Shown here: piece after piece, positions 10,844-19,830 of the stretch
Layout of the letters: every line of letters begins with the position of its first letter
Numbering within the stretch: position 1 is the stretch's first letter
Assembly: GCA_025504975.1 (NCBI GenBank)
Contig: JANUWI010000006.1
Span: 558,001-622,000, forward strand
Origin: Plenodomus lindquistii
Taxonomy: Eukaryota > Ascomycota > Dothideomycetes > Pleosporales > Leptosphaeriaceae
Direction of reading: 5' to 3'
DNA: 64,000 nt
Made by a program: the position numbers and the translations under genes
Notes under the pieces: generated by a model
What the model was told of the DNA's origin: nothing
The model's database searches: none
The model's input: only the letters and a program-made list of their open reading frames with translations

Positions 10844-11867
10844 TCAGACCTCCAGGACTGGATCTAAGGTTATTACCGAATCTCGCCTCCCATCAATCTT
10901 GGACATGTCGCTTACCATCATACGTGCATCGCTTGTCATTCCCCAATGTATTGTATCGTTCAACCCAATGTTTTCTGCGCCTCGTTTCCAGCGATACCAC
11001 TCAGCAATTGAAAACCCCTCGGTTGCCCCCTCAACACACAGGCTGTATATCGCGACGCCTGCGAATGAAACCCATTCGTGCGCGGGAGGCAGATACATGA
11101 CGACACGAAGCTGCGGATCGGGCGAGTAGGATATATCCATGGCATCGCACATACACTTCATCGCACGCGGGACGTAGACAGCCCAATCGTTGAATCCCAC
11201 GTTTTCGACAAGCGCGAAGGCGGCGAAGATCGTAGCGTGTAGATGCCTGGTAGCCTGGTCGAGCCAATTTTCGGCGCCTGTTTCTTCGGGTGAACGTACC
11301 GCTGGTTGAACGGCGTCAGCTGTGAAACCCACGTTTTTGCGCGCGTCGCTCACCCAAGGCGTAGTCGCCGTACATGAGCTTGAAGCCCGGTAAATCTGTC
11401 CACAGCCTCCCTCCCCATGGATAACAAAGGGCCTTCCCGTCTTGATCCCTGAGTTCGAGAGTTCTGATTTTGAGCAGTAAATTGAGAAGGCGGGTTCGGA
11501 CTTCGGGTAGGTGTGCGAGTAACTGTACTGCATCACAGAAGATTGACCAGACTCTACCAACTCGGGGTAGCTCTCTGTCAGCTGTAGATGTGAGCAGTGG
11601 TAAAACTCCTGTGATAGCCGACGCAGCTGCTTTAGGTGCGATATGACCCTCCAAGAACAGCTCAAAGTCATCGATGATGTTTCGGCATTCTGGGTCCTGG
11701 AATTGTGGAAGAGTGCGCGCTATGGTGGCCCAGTCTTTGACTGTGTGACTCATCATCTTCAATTGCACGTCTTGATGTTCGTGTGAACTACTCAATCGAC
11801 ATGATCGGGAGGGACGTCTGACATCATGCGTCAACATCGAACCGAAGGAAGGTGTGCTCGCCACCAA
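10844..11867 (-). CDS. DUF3632 family protein
   Basis: Two exons (11867-11354 and 11277-10844) are joined over a 76-bp GT-AG intron with a GCTGACGC branch site. The product is up to 315 residues, or 278 if translation begins at the Met-Met pair at 11756. The fold is helical. Family-like features are the conserved GVLPLLTST region, VGRVWSIFCDAVQLLAHLPE, the GGRLWTDLPGF motif and a second half with ENWLDQATRHLHATIFAAF and WAVYVPRAMKC. DUF3632 is a Pezizomycotina-specific family of unknown role. There is no signal peptide or TM segment, so a soluble intracellular protein is expected. Assignment rests on the LW.DLPGF pattern and length. Confidence 0.75.
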
Positions 11868-12372
11868 AAGCCAAGAGCAGCTGCGCAGCGATGTTCATCG
11901 TGATATTGCCATTGGAACTTTTGACAAGCATAGACGAGATCAAATTCCCAAAAGAAGCAATTCTAGTTGCGCAGGCAGATAAGCTGTTCAAGATCAGTCA
12001 GGGCCGTATCAAACAAGTAGTACGACAAAAGAAAGCAGAGAAGCGGTGTGCCAAGAAGATTGAGCAGGCGCACCCGCAGCTGAGAGCAGCTGGGAAGGCT
12101 CAGAGGCAATGGCAGCGATAGCCTTCTTTTGTTCGTGTGGTCATTGGCCCTGCATGGTTTGATCCTCCAGAACCATCTTCATCCACTATCGTCCAACCGG
12201 AATCATCACTTTCCCACAACGTCGCTTCGTTACAACCCGATTCCCGTCGTTATCCATTCTTAAACATTACACATACCTACGTTCACATCCCTGCGAACAC
12301 GCACTAAGCAACGATTCTTGTTAAACACCTCGCTCTTTGTAAGCCGCCCTCGACAGGGTGCGGTTCTAAGTC
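11868..12372. promoter_or_regulatory. divergent promoter region
   Basis: About 500 bp separates the DUF3632 gene from the small membrane-protein gene. A frame ending at 12121 (Lys/Gln/Arg-rich) was not accepted as a gene. Confidence 0.45.
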
Positions 12373-13194
12373 ATGGCCCCAACGTACGACGGAATTTACC
12401 CGGACTTCACCGGAGAAGTGTACGCAGGAACGGGGGAGCTTCAGCAAAACGACTCGGATGCTTTCAAGTTGGGAATCGTGGGCTTCTCTGTCGCGGTAGT
12501 CATTTTACCGCTGGTTTGTTGTATGTGATCCAAATCCCCGATCCGCGTGTCTGACCGATATTGAGCACTCACTTTAGTTGTATGTTACCGTGTGTTAAGT
12601 GGCCCAAAGGGCCGAGCTCGACGGGACAAGATCATACACCTAGCCCGCCGAGTGTTTGAATGGACGTATACAGCATTTCGAAGCGCTTGTTGTTGTCTTC
12701 CATGTTGCAAATCTCGAATTGGTAGAGCCGGTGCAGGAGAGAACAGATCTCAACAGCCAGTCAGGGATATTCCAATGGTACCGCAGGTCCCAGCCGAGCC
12801 TGAGGAAGTAGGTAGAGCGATACCGTCGCGACCGGACATGGCTGCCGAAGAGAATCCCGAGGACCGCCACACAGATCAAGTTGAATCAGGCGAGTCTGCT
12901 TCCAGCCAGGCCAACGGGGACCTGGGCGCTTGCTCCTCAATCTGGTCCAACCCTTCATTCTCAACCCTCGCCTCGACACGCATGCCAACTGAAAATCCAA
13001 CTTCGGAGGGACACATCGCTGAGGGCCAGCGCGGCATGGAGACTGCGAGATACCCTCGTATCGACCGAACCTCAGTAGCATTCGCGCGCTTCGAGACTCG
13101 GATGAAAGAGCTGTCGGAAGAAGCTGTCGTAGAAGGGAAACCGACCGATACGATCACAGGAGATCGGAATACGCCATACCTGGATGAGATCTAA
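12373..13194 (+). CDS. single-pass membrane protein of unknown function
   Basis: Two exons (12373-12520 and 12578-13194) with a 57-bp GT-AG intron encode 254 residues. There is a short acidic N-terminus (MAPTYDGIYPDFTGEVYAGT), then one TM helix (LGIVGFSVAVVILPLVCFVC) at about residues 33-52. The helix spans the exon junction, which supports the splice. A basic juxtamembrane segment (GPKGRARRDKIIHLARRV), a Cys-rich SACCCLPCCKS cluster that could be palmitoylated (inference), and a disordered Glu/Ser-rich tail follow. The topology (N-out, C-in) follows from the positive-inside rule. I do not recognise a family. Confidence 0.7.
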
Positions 13195-14004
13195 ACTCTC
13201 AAGGGCGTCATCGCTGTCGACGATCGTCACGGAGAGACGCCGGACTTGGAAAGAAAGGCCTTTGCGAAACGGGCCCCTCGATATGATCAAAGACAGGGTC
13301 TCGATATGCTTCATCCTAGAAATGAAGAGTTCCCAACCCCCCGCAACCCATGATGTCAATCAGACAGATCCACGATCCGAGAACCCGAACAAACTACATA
13401 CGTTGCCACTGTATCTACGTTCTCTTTCGCTCTTTTTCAGGTACGCTGACGGTCGAGTGTCGATGAAGATATGAAGCAACGAGGAGCAAGCCAGGAGTGA
13501 CAAGGCTGAGGCATACAGTGGTGGCGATAAGGGGCTCACTCATTGTCCGCCATCTTCATTGGCAGTGTTTCTTGAAGAAAGCAGTGCAATTCATGAAGTT
13601 ACTGCAAATGGTTGGAGCCAAATACTTTCTGTGTCATTCTCGCTTTAGTGCTGTCATAGGCTTGATGATGTGTGATCAGCCGTGGCCGCGGAGGCCGTGA
13701 GACGGACGCGCTCACGGCCGTTGTGGTTGCATGACGTTCACATCGCAGCACATCTCATGCATGATGGCCGTTCGCGCCATCCAGATACTGGCCAGTGAAG
13801 TGGTGTGGTACACAAAGTTGTACAAGGTGTTCTAGTGAACGAGGGTTTCCAATTCGCGATCAGAAAGACGTGACACAGGCTAGGCCCATTTTGGACGAAG
13901 CCTTGGACTAGTCCGCTTGCTATCTTTTGGCCCCCAAAACTGTCAGCCTGAACAACAAATCCATAAATTGCAGTTTCTCAGTCTGTCAATATGATACAAG
14001 TAAC
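13195..14004. other. intergenic, no gene seen
   Basis: No credible coding frame. GC-rich stretch at 13680-13735 without recognisable structure. Confidence 0.5.
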
Positions 14005-14355
14005 ATGTCTCGTTACCACAAGCTGGTGCCCAAGAGGAGCGATCGTATCGACCGCCGGCGGCGCGCTGCTATCGACTGGCAGTACTGGCCTGATACCAGT
14101 AATCAGCAGCAGTATTCGACAACCACTCTAGACTCAGAGATCGCCAGTCGTCCTGATATCGAAGACGAGGCGCTCATCGCCTGGGGTATCATCCAGAGCA
14201 AGGAATCAACTGATCAAAATGTCAGCATTGACATGCTGATTGGCGAAGGCACAAATTTCAGTAAGCCTCAAGCTCGACGTGTAGATGGCATGTACCTGAT
14301 TATACTCGAGGATGGCAATACGATGTTAGTGACGAGGCCCTGGAGCGCAGTCTAA
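14005..14355 (+). CDS. possible small protein upstream of the CorA-like gene
   Basis: A 116-codon frame starts MSRYHKLVPKRSDRIDRRRR and ends TRPWSAV, four bases before the ATG of the CorA-like gene. Its middle (DEALIAWGIIQSKESTDQNV, RRVDGMYLIILEDGNTMLVT) looks protein-like rather than random. It may be a separate gene, a 5' exon of the next gene under a splice I could not find, or a relic. No family is recognised. Confidence 0.35.
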   Translation: MSRYHKLVPKRSDRIDRRRRAAIDWQYWPDTSNQQQYSTTTLDSEIASRPDIEDEALIAWGIIQSKESTDQNVSIDMLIGEGTNFSKPQARRVDGMYLIILEDGNTMLVTRPWSAV

Positions 14356-14359
14356 CGGT

Positions 14360-15652
14360 ATGGCTTCGAGTTCGCTGTGTCGAGATCCGTCTGACCGCGC
14401 ATACCTAGTCTACGAACACGACTTCAAAAGAGCGTACGCTGCGAATGTGGTAAGTACGGTGAGCCATCCATCGGCTCAGCAACATCAGATCACTTAGTGG
14501 TGTTTTAACAGTTTTATCAATACACTGGATACGAATGCCAGTTGGCTTCCGGGCAATTTTGATATCAGACCCCAAACTATCCGGATACTTCGCAAAGCAG
14601 GCCTTTCAAAAGTACTGCTTACCAACATTTTTACCGAGCAAGGCTACTGGGCCAAAATGGGAAATCAACAAGTTCTACTTCATGATGCAGACGGTGCCCT
14701 TGCTTCCTTTGGTAAGCGCAGCCTTGGTATCAATGATGCTGCGACTGACTGAGATCACGCAGAGGTGTGCTACCAATATCGCTGCGGTTGGGACACTGGT
14801 GTCAGCTTCATCCACCTGGTGCGCACCCGGAACACGACTCTATACTTCTGCATCAACTTCCCTGCATATGCAATGACACGACTTAAAGCTGTCGTTAGAG
14901 ACCGCCCGGCATTAGCACATCGAGATTTCCTCCCTGATGCACTAGTCGCAGATGATAGTCTGAAGCAGTGGCAGCACGAGATTGGACACCGACGCGACAT
15001 GCTGCAAACATACGAAAAGCAGTATGAGGACAATGGCGTTGATCCAGACTACAAAAGAGCAACCATAGATTTGCATCGCCTTACGAGACATTGGCTGACT
15101 CTAGGGCAGGACTGTCAGGATTTTCAAGCGCAGCTTGGATTCCTCGAAGGGTCCTATCAACTATACAAGAAGACATTGAATGAACAACCAGACGCATGGA
15201 CTATCGATACGACAGTGGATGTGTCTTCATCATTCGAGATGCTTCATTCTCAGTGCGACACATGTATCCGCTGGACCTCCGTCTATCACGACCGAACCAG
15301 CCTCCGTATCAACCTGCTCTTCCAACTCACGAATCAGCGCGAGGCCCGCACGAACACGCAGATTGCCGCATCATCCGCTGATATTGCGCGCGAAGCCCGA
15401 CGAGATTCTGCATCGATGATCACCATGGCTGCTGTCACAATGGTATTTCTTCCTGGCACATTCATCTCTACAGTCCTCAGCACGACATTCTTTGACTATG
15501 GCGACGATGGACTGCATGTGTCATCGCGGTGGTGGGTATTGATGGCCACCACGATTCCGTTGACTATCGTGGTGTTTGCGGTTTGGCTTGGATGGCGACA
15601 ACTGAGACTGCGGAGGTGGAAAGAAGAGGCGGTTGTCAAGCCGCCCGAGTAG
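14360..15652 (+). CDS. CorA-like Mg2+ transporter family protein (fungal type)
   Basis: Three exons (14360-14449, 14498-14711, 14763-15652) give 397 residues, with introns of 48 and 51 bp. The N-terminal two-thirds is soluble and helical (WCFNSFINTLDTNASWLPGN, TDRAYLVYEH-like start, KQYEDNGVDPDYKRATIDLH). The C-terminus has two TM helices separated by a short loop: MAAVTMVFLPGTFISTVLST followed by FFDY, then WWVLMATTIPLTIVVFAVWL. The FLPGTFISTVLSTTFF type of first helix and the short loop are typical of fungal CorA-like proteins. The GMN selectivity motif of true CorA channels is absent, so transport of Mg2+ is not established. The residues before TM1 (NTQIAASSADIAREARRDSA) match the long CorA helix. 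Confidence 0.8.
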
Positions 15653-17218
15653 CCTCTCCTCAAACGAATGGGTCGCTCACATTCATGACAGCCATGTCGC
15701 CGCAATCTCTCGTGAAGGGTGTCAACCAAAGCGTACCGAATATTCAGAACGCGTGTCCCCACGACACTTGTCGCAGATTTGGGCCTCGAAATCATCTCAA
15801 ATTTTATCGAAACATGTCAATTGTGAAATGGTGTTCTTACCAGACTGCGCTACCATGGGCGCGGAAGCAATATCCGAAAATAACACTTCTCACTACACAT
15901 CAAGCACACCATTTGAACTTTCAGCGAAGAAGGGAAGAGCATGTTACGGTCGCTTGTAGGCTTATATCGTAAGATACAGGGGAAGTCCGGGCTCAGATGC
16001 AATTCGACGGCTTCATACTCAATGCGTCCACATGGTATCTTCAGCCGTAAATTCTGGCAAGAGATTGTACCAAATGCTTGAATTTTGGCCCTGGATAGAG
16101 CAATGGAGTCTGAGCCCAACGATTCTCAAGGTTGCTTAAGACTAGCCTTTTTTGTCCCTCGCCAAATCTATACCTTGTCTTATTTTGTCGCGCAGCTTTA
16201 GCATTCGAGTTCCCAAGTCATCTTGTCGACATGGGGGAGGGTTATCAATTGAGTTTTGGTAGTCGCATGCCATCACTTTTTTTATGAGACCTACTCAGAA
16301 ACATAAGTTCGGAATTACATTTCTCCTGAAGAAGCTGATCCAACAAAGAGAGCGGCGAGACGCATGCGGCGGAACTGGCTAAATTTTTCATTCAGGGCGT
16401 CCTTCACCGGCAGGACAAACGCCATCTGTCCGGCGTATGTTCTTTTTCGTTCTCCACAGAACTCATCACGGTGCTTTGTGAGAGTTTCTAGAACCATTCG
16501 CTTGAACCATACTCATTTCGTAGGGGACTTTTGAATCGCTGGTGTGGAGGTATGCGTCGAAGAAGGAAAGCAGAGGACAAGTCGACATCTTATACTCTCA
16601 GCCAAGCGCTAGTGGATGTGCACCATGACAGCAGAGAGGGTTGCCATGAAGTCTTTTGGTCAAGGTTTTAGAATGGAAATCCCGAACAGACGAGGAAGAC
16701 ATGTATCTTTCGAAAAGCGATTTGGACGTCTCCGCAAAGTCATCAAGCGATGATTTCCCAAATTTGGTACCAGGAAACGCCAAACTCCATCAGTGAGACG
16801 AGCCATTGTTTTGGAAAGTGCCCTTTGTTCGATAGTGGCTGGGGATCTGACCGCGACATTCGAGAAAGTTTTGCACTTCAACACCACCAGCGAGCAGCAA
16901 AGGACCATGTATCCTTCGCCACAATCTTCCACACAAGACATCTTGAGCCGCTCAAACGACCTCCTGACGCATGGGTAGCATTTGCGCGACATTTGACGAA
17001 CGAGGAATGATTTCGTCCTGCTAGCCTTTACCATACTGCCGCTCGCGCAACTTTCGGAACGCGAAATCGCACTCCAACATGTTCTCTGATGTAGTAGATT
17101 TCAACCACGTTCAGACGCGAACAAGTCGAAAGTCACGTGAACTCGTTCGCCCAGGACACTCCATCGGATGTAACCATATGCTTTTCGACACCAAACACAT
17201 GCCAGGGGTAAAAATCGG

Positions 17219-17288
17219 TTTCGAAATATTGATTAAGTCGATGGATTGAGGAAGTATGAAGTCCTGAGCATGAAGGTGGTTTATATAC
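17219..17288 (+). repeat. TATA-centred module 1
   Basis: TTTCGAAA at 17219-17226 and TTATATAC at 17281-17288, 62 bp apart start to start. A C/T-rich stretch (CTCCTCGTCTC) follows. Confidence 0.45.
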
Positions 17289-17599
17289 ACACTCCTCGTC
17301 TCAAACCCCTCCTCCTCATGACTCCTTGACGGTCCATTTTCCGGCGGGGAAACATAAATCTACTAACCACTGCTTTCAACTCCGCAGCACAGGCCGCATG
17401 TATCATGGTGTTGAAAACTTCGAAGACAGAGCAGACCAAACCATTACCGGGATTGTATGTTCTTTTTGTATTGTAAGGCAATCCAGTCCAGAAAACATTA
17501 CTTGTAGTATGCCGTGCTTTATGGGAAGAAAGACGCTCATGCACTGTCTGTATGCCGTTTTCGAAGAACGGCACGCCTCATCAAATACCAATAGGGCGC

Positions 17600-17671
17600 T
17601 TTCGAAACAAGTATACGTGGTGTGAGGATAGGAGGAAGGAAGGTAAGACGTCAATCGTGGGGCTTATATAC
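17600..17671 (+). repeat. TATA-centred module 2
   Basis: TTTCGAAA at 17600-17607 and TTATATAC at 17664-17671, 64 bp apart. The intervening DNA is purine-rich (GGAGGAAGGAAGG). A perfect-arm hairpin GCCGTT-TTCGAAG-AACGGC lies just upstream at about 17552-17570. Confidence 0.45.
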
Positions 17672-18109
17672 CCGCTCCATGGGTACCACGAAGCAGGGCG
17701 GCGAGACATGGGTCCGTTTCAAGCCAACTTGGAGAGCAGACAGCATGAAATCCGCTGGATTGGTTTTCCAACATAATGATAATGGTGTGTGGATTCTTGA
17801 CCCGAAGCTCAGAAGGATGGGCACACATGAACAAGTTCTCGTTGAGTCTTCGGAGTGCGATTAGATCCTTGGGCTTCAATGGCTCGCAGAGAACTCTTTT
17901 CCTCATGTGTATGGGTGTGCGTGTGTTGATAGTCTCGACATAAAGTGTCAAGGAGAGTGATTTCATTGAGCAGCGGATGACGACACACAAGCCATAGCCA
18001 CTCACTAGGTGGCATTTCAGAAATGACGCAGAGCAGCATACGCCTCCATCCCATGTTTCTTGGCGTCTTTCAAAGAGGAAAGCAAAGTCATGTAGCAGCA
18101 TCCTCTATA

Positions 18110-18185
18110 TTTTGGAGAAACACACGTCTGCTGGTTTGTGGAGAAGAAGAGTACTCCCGAGCTACAGAGAAGGAGACTTATAATC
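18110..18185 (+). repeat. TATA-centred module 3 (diverged)
   Basis: TTTTGGAGAAA near 18110-18120 and TTATAATC at 18178-18185, with purine-rich spacer (GAGAAGAAGAG, GAGAAGGAG) and C/T-rich downstream sequence (CCCCTCACTCC). Confidence 0.35.
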
Positions 18186-18651
18186 GCCCCTCACTCCTTT
18201 CTCAGCTCAACTCAACGACATGTGATCGCACGATGGACTTTTTGTGATGATGTTCGGATTGGTGCAGAGCACATTTGCCCATGGTTTAACGGTTTTCAGG
18301 ACAGACACATCAGAGCTTCCTGCATAGTCTCTAGAAGGAAACATGTAGCCTTGCTCACAGTTTTTTCTCAACAGGCACATTAGAACTTCTGCTGTTAGTT
18401 TCCAGACACACGACACCCATGACGATATCCGCGTTCATATTGTGTGTTTCAATGCTCAACCGCACGCACACACAACGAAGTGTCTGAGAAATTTTGTAGC
18501 CACAACACAGCAGTCAGACAATCCGTAAGACGTTGGGAAATTGTTTTTGGTGCAACCACACCCACCCACACCCAGAAACATCAGTCATCAATACTCTCGT
18601 TTTGAGGAGAACGCAGGATAATTAAACATCATTGGTATGTGGAACTCTCCA

Positions 18652-18730
18652 TTTCGAAAACGAACACTGAACGTCTCCTTGATGAGGGAAAGAAGAGGTA
18701 GGAAGGAGATAAAGAGGGGTGTTTATATAC
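18652..18730 (+). repeat. TATA-centred module 4
   Basis: TTTCGAAA at 18652-18659 and TTATATAC at 18723-18730, 71 bp apart. The spacer is purine-rich (GAGGGAAAGAAGAGG) and the downstream CACCCACCACCC is pyrimidine-rich. Confidence 0.45.
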
Positions 18731-18898
18731 ACCCACCACCCTTGACTCTCCTGCATGCCATGATCCGATTCCAATTTCAAGACGCAGACGCAGAAGCAGA
18801 CACAGCCATGGATTGTACGCGGGTGCGTTTCCAGACCATATAATCCAATTTGAAGGTCTCACTCAAGTCATGGGATCATCGCCGGGAATATTTTGGAC

Positions 18899-19047
18899 AG
18901 ACATGTCACTGTCTGTTCCGGCTTGTTGATGACCTCAGTTCACCACACACTCGCATAAACGAAGCGTGAAAAGGTTTCGGATGTTGTTCTAGCAGACATG
19001 TGTCGTTTCTCCGCTTTTTGATGCGTGCTCTCCTCACCACACACCCT
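18899..19047 (+). repeat. imperfect 94-bp tandem duplication
   Basis: Three blocks occur twice at the same offset: AGACATGT (18899 and 18994), TTGATG (18926 and 19018) and TCACCACACAC (18940 and 19034). Sequence between the blocks is diverged. Confidence 0.55.
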
Positions 19048-19402
19048 CATGGGAAAACATTCGATTATCTTTCGATTCTCGGTCCAGCAGCCATACGTCA
19101 TGTCTCCGCTTGGTTTGAATAGGATAGACAGACTCCAGAGGGGGAGGCTCATGCCAGAGAACTATCCAAACTTGCGGCATACCATCAAATTGCTGTGTTT
19201 TTCCCTGTAGCAAACAACATCGCATTTGCCCATGATGAATTTGGAAGAGCGCAGAGGCGGAGACACATGCACAATGAAGCCAAGTGGTTTTTTTCCGAGC
19301 TCCAGAGAGGAAGGAGAGGACGACATCCTCTTGCCTTCAACAGTTTTCCAGTGTGCAGGAAGCGCACAAGAGCGCAGAGTCATAGGGCGGAATTCATGTG
19401 AT

Positions 19403-19496
19403 TTTTGGAAATCTCTGGCAATGTGTGTGTGTGTGTGTGTGATGAAGAGGAGAGAGAGAGACACAGTGAGGTGTGAGAAAGCGGGGATTTATATAC
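19403..19496 (+). repeat. TATA-centred module 5 (diverged)
   Basis: TTTTGGAAA near 19403-19411 and TTATATAC at 19489-19496. The longer spacer contains a (TG)10 microsatellite (about 19422-19441) and GA repeats. CCCCATCCTCCCC follows. Confidence 0.4.
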
Positions 19497-19830
19497 CCCC
19501 ATCCTCCCCTCCCGGTCTGGCCTTCAATTAGACTCAGTGAGCAGCACGTAACACATCATGTCCACAAATCTCCGTTTTCAAAACACAACAACAGCAACAA
19601 AACACATTCGTTCCACACCTCCTCGCATTTCAATACTATATACCCATACCCATACCCATGGTATCTCCCCTTCCGCGTCGTTACGCCATGCCACATTCAT
19701 CCACTCGCCATCCCAATCCTTGCTGTTTAATTAATACAACGAGTACGAGTATACCGGCCCAATACCAACATGCCTATCCAACCCAACTATCTCCCTTTCT
19801 CTCAACCATTACATCCCTGTCCCCCTTGAT

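Larger units (their letters stand above)
15653..19830. other. 4.2-kb gene-poor region with repeated modules
   Basis: No gene could be supported on either strand. The notable content is a module of a palindrome-like TTTCGAAA (or TTTTGGARAA), then 60-90 bp of mostly purine-rich sequence, then TTATATAC and pyrimidines. It is seen around 17.2, 17.6, 18.1, 18.7 and 19.4 kb. There is also a 94-bp imperfect duplication near 18.9-19.1 kb and a TG microsatellite. Base composition is balanced, so this does not look like RIP-degraded AT-rich sequence. Confidence 0.55.

Noticed and set aside
11852..12121. 89-codon Lys/Gln-rich frame
   Set aside because: It overlaps the 5' end of the DUF3632 gene on the other strand, has a non-convincing start and shows no domain.
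17552..17570. TTCGAA hairpin as a heat-shock element
   Set aside because: The spacing of TTC and GAA does not match the nTTCnnGAAn consensus in the other modules, so a heat-shock role is not supported.
17679..17864. 61-codon frame right after TATA module 2
   Set aside because: Its ATG lies 8 bp after the TATA box, too close to serve as a start for a transcript driven by it, and no similar frame follows the other modules.
19422..19441. TG, CA, GA and GAGT tracts as CRISPR or minisatellite arrays
   Set aside because: They are simple microsatellites without unique spacers.
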